From contig JANNNQ010000447.1 of NCBI GenBank assembly GCA_031398625.1, forward strand, positions 29,477-93,476: a DNA stretch of 64,000 nucleotides, in the 5' to 3' direction. The position numbers were made by a program, and so were the translations under genes. The stretch comes from CAIUGU01 sp031398625. Its GTDB lineage: Bacteria > Pseudomonadota > Gammaproteobacteria > Steroidobacterales > Steroidobacteraceae. The notes beneath the pieces are model-generated. The model was given only the letters and a program-made list of their open reading frames with translations. It was not told where the DNA came from and ran no database searches. Positions 39,850 to 47,871 of this stretch are shown one piece after another (within the stretch, counting starts at the first letter, position 1; each line of letters begins with the position of its first letter).

Positions 39850-39883
39850 GGGTCACTCCTGGCTTTGCGGTCCGAGTGGCTCT

Positions 39884-39913
39884 GAGGCGCTACCCCTAGC
39901 CGGGTGGCGCCTC
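39884..39913 (-). promoter_or_regulatory. Leader hairpin before the T5orf172-XRE gene
   Basis: GAGGCGCTACCC pairs with GGGTGGCGCCTC (one wobble), 6-nt loop. Confidence 0.6.
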
Positions 39914-39940
39914 GCCGTTTTACCTAGCCAGGATACCGAA

Positions 39941-39957
39941 CACTCTTACGAAGAGTG
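39941..39957. promoter_or_regulatory. Palindromic operator
   Basis: CACTCTTACGAAGAGTG: 7-bp arms around ACG, adjoining a TACCGAAC half-site (39935-39942). Upstream of the T5orf172-XRE gene on the minus strand. Confidence 0.55.
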
Positions 39958-39966
39958 CGCATTCAG

Positions 39967-40203
39967 CTACAGGCCGAGGTCGTCGATCTCGTCCGCGCCT
40001 TCAGCGAGCTTCAGCAGGGACACGCCCAGCACCCGACATAGCAATCCGAGGTCGTTGGCGAACACCGCACGCTGTCCGGACTCGAACTCGCTCAACGTAG
40101 ACCGTGCCCAGCCGAGGCGCTCGGCAAGCTCACGCTGCGTCCACCTCTTCCGCGCTCGTTCGGCCGCAACGTTTCTCGGGACGACATCACCGAGGGTAGG
40201 CAC
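39967..40203 (-). CDS. Small XRE-family regulator
   Basis: 78 aa from GTG 40203. WTQRELAERLGWARSTLSEFESGQRAVFANDL is a complete XRE HTH; the ending LLKLAEGADEIDDLGL parallels the 39178 gene. The frame is open to 40629 but that part opposes a better gene. Likely autoregulates through the TCACCGAACnnnGTTC sites. Confidence 0.75.
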   Translation of the reverse strand: MPTLGDVVPRNVAAERARKRWTQRELAERLGWARSTLSEFESGQRAVFANDLGLLCRVLGVSLLKLAEGADEIDDLGL

Positions 40204-40249
40204 AGAGCCGAACGGTATTGACAGTCTCCGACCATCACACGGCCGGGGT

Positions 40250-40326
40250 GAACAGCGTTCGGTGATGATGACGCCATGTCGGCGCTGATGACCTAATTCG
40301 GGAAAAACCTTCACCGAACAGAGTTC
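40250..40326. promoter_or_regulatory. Divergent control region with two opposed operator sites
   Basis: TCACCGAACGCTGTTC on the minus strand (40265-40250) and TCACCGAACAGAGTTC on the plus strand (40311-40326), mirror-arranged between the XRE gene and the 40375 gene. Confidence 0.6.
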
Positions 40327-40374
40327 GCGGCGTACGTTGCAAGGAGTAGTCCACCCCTCTACAGGAGGTGAACG

Positions 40375-40695
40375 ATGGCAACGCTCCGCGGAGGCCCCGC
40401 AGAGGGCCTCCAAATCCCCGACGGTTCCAAAGACATCGAATGGGTGGCGACCACCCTGGACGACATAGGCAGGCCCATCCCCGACCAACCCGAGCCAGGC
40501 CACGCCCTCGTCCTCCCCGACGACGTCACCCCCGCCACCGAAGCCCTCCTGAACAAGCCCGGCCTTAAGTGGCAGTGCTACCGGAAGGGCGGGGCCATCC
40601 TCCCCGAGCTCGGCGAATACGACCCCCACGACGACCTCCCCATCCCCACCGAAGGCACCGTCTACCGGTGGGTGTGTCGCAGGAGAGAACCATGA
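40375..40695 (+). CDS. Hypothetical protein
   Basis: 106 aa with an excellent CAGGAGGTG ribosome site. Pro/Asp-rich; ends VYRWVCRRREP. Expressed divergently from the XRE regulator, so perhaps its target. No known domain. Confidence 0.65.
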   Translation: MATLRGGPAEGLQIPDGSKDIEWVATTLDDIGRPIPDQPEPGHALVLPDDVTPATEALLNKPGLKWQCYRKGGAILPELGEYDPHDDLPIPTEGTVYRWVCRRREP

Positions 40696-40808
40696 GCGCC
40701 ACCACGGTCATCTACGCCGTGGACGCCGTCGTCGCTGTCTACGGCACTGGGTACCTCGCCGTCACCTGCTTCGTGACGAGACGCAAAGAGCGTGACTGCT
40801 GGCATTAG
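40692..40808 (+). CDS. Small membrane protein
   Basis: 38 aa, ATG overlapping previous stop. One TM (about 5-27) and basic C-terminus. Unknown. Confidence 0.5.
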   Translation: MSATTVIYAVDAVVAVYGTGYLAVTCFVTRRKERDCWH

Positions 40809-40925
40809 AGCCCCTCACGGCGGCCCTAGGCCCTGACCGTCGTGACACCACACGGCCGCGCCGGTCCGGCACCCCCTCACCGGGCCGACGCGGTTGTAGA
40901 CCCGGTAGGAGTGCCGGGGAAAGCA

Positions 40926-40960
40926 GAGAGCCCCACCTGAATGGGTCAGGTGGGGCTCTC
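40926..40960. terminator. Bidirectional terminator
   Basis: GAGAGCCCCACCTGA pairs perfectly with TCAGGTGGGGCTCTC (15 bp, 5-nt loop) between convergent genes. The rest of 40809-40974 shows no gene. Confidence 0.85.
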
Positions 40961-40974
40961 TCGCGCTTGGAGGG

Positions 40975-41205
40975 CTAGACGTCGATTCCGTCGGGCGGCG
41001 TCTCGGGGTCGCGGATCAGCTGACGGCTCTTCCGCTCCGCCCACTCCTCGAACTCGTCTTTGTCCCAAACCCTCGTCCGGCGGACCCCGACGTAGTGAGT
41101 CTCTGGGAAGTCTGGCGTGAGTATCAACTGCTCGACGCGGGTACGGGAAACGCCCAGCATCTTCACGACGTCGGCGAATCCCAGAAGCTCCACGAGGGTC
41201 AGCAT
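40975..41205 (-). CDS. MerR/excisionase-like HTH protein
   Basis: 76 aa from ATG 41205; ATG 41259 is less likely because it lies upstream of a palindromic operator. LLGFADVVKMLGVSRTRVEQLILTPDFPETHYVG and WDKDEFEEW are the HTH and wing of this class. It may regulate the adjacent rightward conjugation-like module. Confidence 0.7.
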   Translation of the reverse strand: MLTLVELLGFADVVKMLGVSRTRVEQLILTPDFPETHYVGVRRTRVWDKDEFEEWAERKSRQLIRDPETPPDGIDV

Positions 41206-41231
41206 ACGGACCAAGGTCCTGTGTACTTGCT

Positions 41232-41249
41232 CCTGTGCATGTGCACAGG
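41232..41249. promoter_or_regulatory. Palindromic operator between regulator and conjugation-like module
   Basis: CCTGTGCATGTGCACAGG: perfect 8-bp arms around TG, in the divergent region. Confidence 0.6.
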
Positions 41250-41303
41250 GTAGCTTCATTGATGAGGCGCTGACCAGCGGCGCACGTCACAAGGAGTGCC
41301 GAA

Positions 41304-41339
41304 ATGGCGATCCTCAAGCGGCTACGAGGCAGACAGTGA
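41304..41339 (+). CDS. Micro-ORF (11 aa) coupled to the next gene
   Basis: MAILKRLRGRQ with AAGGAG site; its TGA overlaps the next GTG by 4 nt. Probably a leader peptide for coupled translation. Confidence 0.4.
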   Translation: MAILKRLRGRQ

Positions 41340-41554
41340 AGAACCCAGGACGCACCACGGCCATCACCTGCTTCGCCGCACTCCTGGCCGTCACCCATCT
41401 CCTCAACTTCGGCATCTGGTGGAGCCTCGCCGTTTTCATTGCCGCCGACCTCGCGGTCCTCGCGGTCTGGATGTCGTCACCCCGATCCCAGGGCGTCCGC
41501 CCCGCGGAGGAAGTCGAAGCTGAGCCCGTCGAGGAACAGGCAGTGGCGTCATGA
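41336..41554 (+). CDS. Two-TM small membrane protein
   Basis: 72 aa from GTG 41336. Two hydrophobic segments (about 8-25 and 29-47) and an acidic C-terminus. Start of the conjugation-like operon; small membrane proteins of this type (Spd-like) accompany TraB in actinobacterial plasmids. Confidence 0.6.
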   Translation: MKNPGRTTAITCFAALLAVTHLLNFGIWWSLAVFIAADLAVLAVWMSSPRSQGVRPAEEVEAEPVEEQAVAS

Positions 41555-41736
41555 CGCGCCGCCTGCTGCTCCTCGGTTGGTGGAAGCGGGACTGGGCGCA
41601 TTGGTCGGGCACGGCACGTCGGCGGATCAGCATCCCACCCGTCCGCCCATCCAACATCGCGGCGTCCCGCGAACCGCTTGACACCGACCTCCTCCTCTGG
41701 GAGCAGGAACTACGACACAAAGGAGTAGGCCGATGA
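41551..41736 (+). CDS. Small hypothetical protein
   Basis: 61 aa, ATG overlapping previous stop. Trp/Arg-rich N-terminus. Unknown. Confidence 0.55.
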   Translation: MTRRLLLLGWWKRDWAHWSGTARRRISIPPVRPSNIAASREPLDTDLLLWEQELRHKGVGR

Positions 41737-41954
41737 TGACCATCGGAACTCTCTTCCTCGTCGCCTTCCTCTGGTTCGGCCACCGCCGAGGCTTCCTGGC
41801 CATCGGGTCCGTAGTCATCGGCCTACTCGTCGGCCTCGCTGCCTCCGGAGATGCCGCCGACTCCATCGGCAAGGGCGCCCGCGAATCCGCCGCCGCCATC
41901 GGCACAGGAATTCAAACCGCCGCCGTTTCCACCATGGACGCGATAGTCAAATGA
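41733..41954 (+). CDS. Small membrane protein
   Basis: 73 aa. TM segments about 3-17 and 20-40, then an amphipathic Ala-rich helix. ATG overlapping. Spd-like by context. Confidence 0.55.
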   Translation: MMTIGTLFLVAFLWFGHRRGFLAIGSVVIGLLVGLAASGDAADSIGKGARESAAAIGTGIQTAAVSTMDAIVK

Positions 41955-43717
41955 CCGACATCATCGCGGAACCCACCGCGGAAACCGAAACACCGGAACC
42001 CGACCCGGGGCATGGTCTCACCGAGATCACCCCACCCCAGAGCGACAACGACTCACCGGCCGAGGAGTTCGCTCAGGCCCTCATGTCCGCCCCAGCAGCA
42101 CTGCTGCTGGCCGGGAACAGTGCGGTGGCCGCCCTCTCTAGTGCGTTCCAGGTCGCGGGCGTCGCCGGTGTTGTCGGAACCACAGCTGCGGTCGGCGGGA
42201 CTGCCGCAGTCGGCGCGGTAGTCCGGCGCGCCCACCGGGCCGAGACCGAACGGAAGGACAAGGCTGCAGGGAAGACCGTTGCCCCGAAACCGGTCAGCGC
42301 CCGCCAGGCGCGCAAGCAGGAACGGCAGGCCAAGCGCGCCGCTCGGGCCGCCAGCAACTCCCGTCGTGCTGCCACCCGCTCTGGCGCCGCGCCTGCTAGG
42401 TCGGGTGGCATCCCCTCCGGTGGGCGGCACGCGAAGACCGGCTCTCATCGTCCTGCCCGAACCCCCGTCCGCTCCGCGTTGGGCGTTGGCAAGGGATCCC
42501 CGGCAGGGCGGGGCTCAATTGGCAAGGGCGCAGGAAAGCCGGGCGCTGGGGTCGGTAGGCCATCAGGCAAGGCCCCGGTGTCCGCTAGCCGGACCTCGGG
42601 CATTCCTTCGGCAGGTCGCTCCGCGTCTTCCGGTTCAGCGGGCAAGCCAAGCAGGATCGCCTCCGCCGCGCGCCGTGGGATGGCTTCCGGGAAACGAACT
42701 GCGGGTGGCCCTGCCACTGGTGGTAGCCGGGTGGCCGGTGCTGCCCGGCGCGCGACCGGCGCTGCTGGACGCCGTGCATCTGGTGCCACCACGAACGCCG
42801 CACGCTCCGCCCGCAAGGCCGCAGCGGCAAGTCAGGCCCGACTCGGCCAGGCCGCCCACTCGGCCACCGGATCCCGCGCCGGCAGAGTCGCATCAGCTGC
42901 GGGCCGCCGGGTTGCTACGGGTGGCCGTGCCCTTGGTCGGGGACTGCGGTCGGCCAGGAACACCGGCCGGGCAGCAGCGGCCGCAGCACGACAGGCCAGC
43001 GGTCCGCGAGGAGTCGCCAGGGCCGTCAGGCAAGCCGTCGCCCAGTCCCAAGCCGCCCGGAACGCCGCCACCGGCAGGCAGCAGACCGGCCTGCGGCGAG
43101 CCCGCCAGCGGGCCATCGCCGCATCCACCGGTGCTGGTGCCGCCGTCCTGACCGCCGGAGCGACCGGTGCGCGCAGGACCGGCCGGTGGGGATGGTGGCT
43201 CATCCGATCCGGCATAGCCCGAGCCACAGGCCAACCCATCCCGCTCCCACCCGGGCGCACCCCACCACCACAACCACAGACCGGTCACCCACCGGTCGCC
43301 GACACCGTCAGCCAGCCCGCCGGGCCAGCCGCACAACACCCACCCACCATCAGCACAGGAGCACACACCATGTCACTCGGAAACGTCCTCGAAGAACTGT
43401 CCGGCCAGATGATCGCTGCCGCCGCCGGCTACGACCCCGACGGCATGGCCCAATGGGGACGCGACATGCGATCACTGGAGCAGGTGCTACTGAACATCGG
43501 CGGCGTTCTCCAGGCGATCCAGCGCGGCGCTGACGACTTGCCCGTCAACCAGGTCGTGAAGGAAACCATCGGCGCCGTCGGTGAACTCCAGCAGGCGTGC
43601 TCATCTGCGGCTGCGGACATCCACGCCACGTTCCAGGCCGTCCACCGGGCCGAGTTGGAGCGGCTCGAGAACCCGCGCGCCAACGAGCACAAGTGGGACG
43701 CGGCGGCGAACCGGTGA
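41951..43717 (+). CDS. Basic low-complexity protein of the conjugation-like module
   Basis: 588 aa. Acidic N-terminus (1-40), hydrophobic Ala/Val/Gly region (45-95), then about 300 residues of Ala/Arg/Gly/Ser/Lys resembling histone-H1 tails. The compact C-terminal domain from M474 (LGNVLEELSGQMIAAAAGYDPDG, WGRDMRSLEQVLLNIGGVL) is typical of proteins beside FtsK-like genes in actinobacterial mobile elements. An internal ATG at 43370 with CACAGGAG could yield that domain alone. The basic part may bind DNA. Confidence 0.65.
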   Translation: MTDIIAEPTAETETPEPDPGHGLTEITPPQSDNDSPAEEFAQALMSAPAALLLAGNSAVAALSSAFQVAGVAGVVGTTAAVGGTAAVGAVVRRAHRAETERKDKAAGKTVAPKPVSARQARKQERQAKRAARAASNSRRAATRSGAAPARSGGIPSGGRHAKTGSHRPARTPVRSALGVGKGSPAGRGSIGKGAGKPGAGVGRPSGKAPVSASRTSGIPSAGRSASSGSAGKPSRIASAARRGMASGKRTAGGPATGGSRVAGAARRATGAAGRRASGATTNAARSARKAAAASQARLGQAAHSATGSRAGRVASAAGRRVATGGRALGRGLRSARNTGRAAAAAARQASGPRGVARAVRQAVAQSQAARNAATGRQQTGLRRARQRAIAASTGAGAAVLTAGATGARRTGRWGWWLIRSGIARATGQPIPLPPGRTPPPQPQTGHPPVADTVSQPAGPAAQHPPTISTGAHTMSLGNVLEELSGQMIAAAAGYDPDGMAQWGRDMRSLEQVLLNIGGVLQAIQRGADDLPVNQVVKETIGAVGELQQACSSAAADIHATFQAVHRAELERLENPRANEHKWDAAANR

Positions 43718-45801
43718 CTATCACCCCGACCGCCACGGCGAAACCTGTCACTGCACCCGCACCGGTCAAACCGCCCCGGGACTGGTCCTGGCGCCACGGC
43801 CCGATCATCGGGCCCGTGAACGCCGGACTCGGCCTGTGCGCGGTGAGCATGGTCGGTGACCTCACCGGTGTGCTCGGCTGGTCGGGTGCGGTTGCCGGGG
43901 CAGCCGCAGCGGGCGGGGTGACATTCCGCGCCCACCGTCAGGACATCAGCCCCCTCGGTCTCGGCTACCGGGCGGCGTGCTGGATGACAGCAGGGGGGTG
44001 GATGTCGTGGGCGCTGGCCACATCCGCATGGTCACCCGATGTCCTCGCCGGGCTCGCGGCCGGTGTCCTCGCCGCTGGCCTCGCCGCACCGGAGATGGCT
44101 GAGCACGAGACACGCGTCAACGACGGTCGGCGAAAGGAGGCCGACGCGCTGGCGCAGGCTCAGGCGAGGGACGCCGCAGACAAGCGGCGGATAGCGATCG
44201 CCCTCGAATGGGAAGCGCGACTGGCCAAGGCCACCGGATTCAAAGGCTTCCAAGTGGTCGGAGTTCAGGACTGGCCGGACGCGGGCGGGTACACGATCGA
44301 GACCCGCCTGCCCGGCGGCGTCACCAAACGGATGCTGGCCGGCATGTCCGAAGCCCTGGCCACCGATGCAGACCTGCCTCTCGGGTGCGGTGTCGAGGTC
44401 GGTGGCGGCAAGTCCCGCGGGTTCGTTCTACTGCGGGTCTCCACCGTCGACACCACCGCCGAAGCCCAGCCATACCCGACCGACATCACCCCACTGACCC
44501 TCACGGGCCCGCTTCCGATCGGGATGCACCGTGCCAGCGTCCCCGCGACCGTGACGATCCTCGAGGATCCGCTGATGATCGTTGGCCGACGCGGGTCCGG
44601 CAAGACGGTGGCACTGCAGACGCTCAACGCCGGGATCGCCCGATGTGTCGACGCACTCGTCTGGCACATCGACCTCAACGGCGCCGGGATGAGCTCACCG
44701 TGGCTCGACGACTTCCTCGCCGGCCGCATCGACCGCCCGCCCATCGACTGGGTCGCCGCAACCCCCGACGAAGCGCTACTGATGGTCACCGTCGCCGTGA
44801 ACATCGCCAAGGGCCGCAAGGTCGCCTACAAGGCGCTGATGCGGTCAGTCAACGACGACAAGATCCCCATCTCTGCCGCTGTCCCCGCGATCGTCATCGT
44901 TCTCGACGAAGGCGCCGAAGCGGTCGCCGCCAGCCGAGGCTACGCCAGCCTCGCCGCCGCACTAGAAGAGCTCATCTCGATCGCCCGCGCGACCCGGCTA
45001 CAGATCGTGCTGTCCGGCCTGCGCGCGACCAGCGAGACCATCCCCACCACGCTCAAGAGGCAGGTCGGGATCAAAATCCAGATGCGCCCCGAGGATGTCG
45101 AGGAGGTCGCCCAACTCTTCGGCTGGGCTGGTGGCATCACCGTCGAGGACGCCCCCTATCCCGGGTCCGGCCTGCTCAAGACGCCCGAGTCAAGGGGCAT
45201 CGCCCCGTACCGCGGGTTCGACCTGCGGCCCGCCGACATCCGGCGCATCGCAGCTGAGACCGCGGCGTGGCGCCCGTACCTCGACAAGCCGTCCGCCGAC
45301 ATCGGCGGCACCGCGTACGCCAACCGCTGGGCCCGCTACCGGACCTGGTACACCGACCAAGGAGGAGACGTCACCACCATGCCCACCACCCCTGCTCAGC
45401 CCGAGCCGACCCGCCCGGAACAGAGTGCCGGCCAGGGAATCGCCGGTCTCGGTGGCGCTAAGGAGAACCTCGACAACAACCTGGCCAAGCTTCGGGCGCT
45501 CCGCGAGCAGGCCGAGGGCCCGGTGTCGGCCAGCCCGGACTTCGATGCCGAGTTCGCCTCGATCATCGCCGGGGAGACCTGGGACGTGCCGGGCAGCACC
45601 GAAGAGGCGGATGGCCGGGAGCGGATGGTCGAGATCCTCGGGGTCGCCGGGCCCGATGGGCTGCACCGCGACACGCTCGCTGCGGCCCTGGCCAAAATCG
45701 GGGTGACCCCCTCGCGATCCACGCTCTACCGCTGGCTCGACGCCTCTGCCCAGAAGATCGAGGGCAAGCCCGGATGGTTCCGGATCCTCCCGTCTCACTG
45801 A
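43714..45801 (+). CDS. FtsK/SpoIIIE-TraB-like DNA translocase
   Basis: 695 aa from GTG 43714. N-terminal membrane segments (about 35-70, 85-125), a helical stalk, then the motor: Walker A GRRGSGKT (about 291-298) and Walker B IVIVLDEG (about 392-399), followed by LQIVLSGLRATSETIP. The C-terminal region (about 635-690, DTLAAALAKIGVTPSRSTLYRWL) is a winged helix that could read DNA sequence, as FtsK gamma and TraB do. It resembles double-strand DNA transfer proteins of Streptomyces plasmids rather than phage packaging motors. Confidence 0.85.
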   Translation: MTITPTATAKPVTAPAPVKPPRDWSWRHGPIIGPVNAGLGLCAVSMVGDLTGVLGWSGAVAGAAAAGGVTFRAHRQDISPLGLGYRAACWMTAGGWMSWALATSAWSPDVLAGLAAGVLAAGLAAPEMAEHETRVNDGRRKEADALAQAQARDAADKRRIAIALEWEARLAKATGFKGFQVVGVQDWPDAGGYTIETRLPGGVTKRMLAGMSEALATDADLPLGCGVEVGGGKSRGFVLLRVSTVDTTAEAQPYPTDITPLTLTGPLPIGMHRASVPATVTILEDPLMIVGRRGSGKTVALQTLNAGIARCVDALVWHIDLNGAGMSSPWLDDFLAGRIDRPPIDWVAATPDEALLMVTVAVNIAKGRKVAYKALMRSVNDDKIPISAAVPAIVIVLDEGAEAVAASRGYASLAAALEELISIARATRLQIVLSGLRATSETIPTTLKRQVGIKIQMRPEDVEEVAQLFGWAGGITVEDAPYPGSGLLKTPESRGIAPYRGFDLRPADIRRIAAETAAWRPYLDKPSADIGGTAYANRWARYRTWYTDQGGDVTTMPTTPAQPEPTRPEQSAGQGIAGLGGAKENLDNNLAKLRALREQAEGPVSASPDFDAEFASIIAGETWDVPGSTEEADGRERMVEILGVAGPDGLHRDTLAAALAKIGVTPSRSTLYRWLDASAQKIEGKPGWFRILPSH

Positions 45802-45918
45802 GACAACACCCACCCGAACCCCGTTCTTTGTGCTCGTCTCACGTCTCAGCCCCCGTAAACAGCGGTGAGACGTGAGACGAGACGCCCCATGAGACGCCCG
45901 TGAGACACCGATGAGACG
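45791..45918. repeat. Cluster of TGAGAC(G/A) repeats (clt-like)
   Basis: Forward copies start at 45799, 45866, 45873, 45890, 45901 and 45912, with a variant CGAGACG at 45878; reverse copies CGTCTCA start at 45791, 45835 and 45842. 45833-45848 and 45866-45881 also form a 16-bp inverted repeat. The cluster lies directly after the translocase gene, where TraB recognition loci (clt) occur in Streptomyces plasmids. Confidence 0.75.
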
Positions 45919-45928
45919 GAGATCGCTC

Positions 45929-46810
45929 GTGCACGCCGACCAGCCCGCCGACCACACCTGGCGCCGCTTCACCTGGGTCGTGGCCATCCTCGCCGGACTG
46001 GCCCTCGCCGTAGGTCTCGCCCTCTCCTACGCCTCCGTGTACCGGGTCGCCTACCACGCCGGGTTCGACACCGTCTGGATCTACGGCCCCGGATGGCAAT
46101 TGCGGCCCGCGCATCTCTTTCCCCTCACCCTGGACGTCCCCGTCCTCGTCGGCTACGCCGGGACCATCGCCCTCGCCGGCCGTAGATCAGTGGCATGGGC
46201 CCGCGCCGTCCTCGCCGCCTGCTCGGTCGCCACCGTGGCCGCACAGGTTGTCGACGGCGCCGGACTCATCGCCAAGCACGACTGGATCCAGGCGCTCGTC
46301 CACGGGTGGCCCCCAGCGCTGGCTATCCTCACCGCCCACCTGCTGGTGAAGATCCTCCAAGCCCTCGGCTTCCTCGTCCCCCCGGTGGCCGAGGCCCAGC
46401 GCCCAACGTGGGTTGTCCGGGCGTGGACATGGATCCATCAGGCGGTCGCGGACATGCTGGCCGCCCGAAGGGCCATCCGCGAGGACATGGATCGGGACGC
46501 CCGAGCGGACACCGTGCCGGACACCAAGCAGGACTTAATCGGGGACATCGCAGCGGACACCGAAGCGGGCATCAAGACGGACATCGAACCGGTCGTCGTC
46601 AAGGACATCCGGCCGGACAAGCCGCAGGTCACGCCCGGGGTCATCCTGTTCACCGGGTTGCGCGGACGCCTGGTCGCCCAGGTGCTCGACGGGAAGATGA
46701 CACAGAAGGAAGCAGCGGCCCGCGCAAAGGTCGACCCGAAGACCGTCGGCCGCTGGGTCAAGCAAGCCCGCGAAGCGCAAGCCACCGACCGGACAGAAGC
46801 GACCGGCTGA
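45929..46810 (+). CDS. DUF2637-like membrane protein with C-terminal HTH
   Basis: 293 aa from GTG 45929 (GGAGA site; ATG 45911 lies inside the repeats). Four TM segments in the first 155 residues, a long charged region with ADT/KTDI repeats, and an HTH MTQKEAAARAKVDPKTVGRWVKQ near the end. DUF2637 spread proteins sit beside FtsK-like genes in actinobacterial integrative elements. The topology suggests a membrane partner of the translocase. Confidence 0.75.
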   Translation: MHADQPADHTWRRFTWVVAILAGLALAVGLALSYASVYRVAYHAGFDTVWIYGPGWQLRPAHLFPLTLDVPVLVGYAGTIALAGRRSVAWARAVLAACSVATVAAQVVDGAGLIAKHDWIQALVHGWPPALAILTAHLLVKILQALGFLVPPVAEAQRPTWVVRAWTWIHQAVADMLAARRAIREDMDRDARADTVPDTKQDLIGDIAADTEAGIKTDIEPVVVKDIRPDKPQVTPGVILFTGLRGRLVAQVLDGKMTQKEAAARAKVDPKTVGRWVKQAREAQATDRTEATG

Positions 46811-47556
46811 TGATGTCGGCGACCCACGGTCCAAGCGGAACATTGTCCGGCCTCCTCGTCCTCCTGGCAGGCAAGGCCGCGACGGTCACCCCAGACACCC
46901 CGATCGCCATTGCCTTCGTCGCCGGGGCAACAGCCGGCGCACTCCTACCCGACGCCGACCACCACTCGTCGAGCCCCGCCAGAGTCTGGGGCCCGGTCAC
47001 CTCCATCCCCTGCGGGTGGCTCGGCAAGGCCGCGGGCGGTCACCGCGCCGCCACCCACGACATCAGCAAAGGCGCCCCGATCCTCTTCGCCCTCGTCTTC
47101 GGACTCGGGCTCCTCGCGCCGCTACTCACCCTCGGGCCACCATGGATGGACACCACCGCTCGCATGGCCGGCATGGCCGTCGTCGCCCTCATCGCCGGAC
47201 TCGTCTTCGTCGGCATCGCAGACCTGATCCCCGGACGGTGGCAGAAGGAAGCGCCGCTGAACTTCGCCGCATCCTGGTTGGTCGCCGCGATGGTCACCCA
47301 GCCCTACCCGACCGGGCTGCCCTGGCAGGTCATCGTTGCTGCCGTCGCTGGGATCGCCCTTGGTGTCCTCACCGGCATCGCGGGGGATGCGTGCACGCTG
47401 TCTGGCGTCCCCTGGCGTGGCAGGAAAGGCCGCGACAGCGTCCACCTCCTGCCCGAGGGGTGGCGGATCCGCACCGGGTCCACCGCCGAAGTGCACCTCG
47501 TCAGGTACCCGATCATTGTCGGGATCGGCCTCAGCTGCGTGTACCTGCTCGCCTGA
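46810..47556 (+). CDS. YdjM-like membrane-bound metal-dependent hydrolase
   Basis: 248 aa. ALLPDADHHSSSPAR and GGHRAATHD are the metal-binding motifs of the YdjM family; about five TM segments surround them. Start ATG 46810 or 46813. Unusual in phages; part of the conjugation-like operon by overlap. Confidence 0.8.
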   Translation: MMSATHGPSGTLSGLLVLLAGKAATVTPDTPIAIAFVAGATAGALLPDADHHSSSPARVWGPVTSIPCGWLGKAAGGHRAATHDISKGAPILFALVFGLGLLAPLLTLGPPWMDTTARMAGMAVVALIAGLVFVGIADLIPGRWQKEAPLNFAASWLVAAMVTQPYPTGLPWQVIVAAVAGIALGVLTGIAGDACTLSGVPWRGRKGRDSVHLLPEGWRIRTGSTAEVHLVRYPIIVGIGLSCVYLLA

Positions 47557-47764
47557 CGTCCTCCAACGGCAGCCACACCTCCGCCGCGCCCCACCTGACC
47601 AGCACCTCACCCTCAGTCCACGCCACAGCGACCGCTGGATGGTCATGCACCTCGCCGAGGCCGATGGCGTACCGGAGCGTCACCAGGACTGGGTACGGGG
47701 ACGCTGCTTCCGTCACCCCACCCTGTGGCTCGACCTCGATCAGGAGGGTCTTCCGCTTCGGCAC
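47531..47764 (-). CDS. Hypothetical protein
   Basis: 77 aa from GTG 47764; the frame is open to 47896. PVLVTLRYAIGLGEVHDHPAVAVAWTEGEVLVRWG is protein-like and beta-rich. Ends inside the convergent YdjM-like gene by 26 bp. The region 47765-47871 shows no other gene. Confidence 0.5.
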   Translation of the reverse strand: MPKRKTLLIEVEPQGGVTEAASPYPVLVTLRYAIGLGEVHDHPAVAVAWTEGEVLVRWGAAEVWLPLEDVRRAGTRS

Positions 47765-47871
47765 CCGTCCATGCTCACCGATAGGCAGAGACGACCAACA
47801 GGCGGTCGACCATCGACTGTCGCTATCGGGCCGTACCCTCAAGACGTGACCGCTTCCGTGACTGAGGGGAA

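Noticed and set aside
40204..40629. N-terminal extension of the small XRE regulator
   Set aside because: It would lie opposite the 40375 gene, which has a strong ribosome site, and would contain the operator sites.
42053..43366. Long open frames on the opposite strand and in other frames of the Ala/Arg/Gly-rich gene
   Set aside because: High GC content and repetitive codons produce open shadows; codon third-position bias and the terminal domains support only the plus-strand frame starting at 41951.
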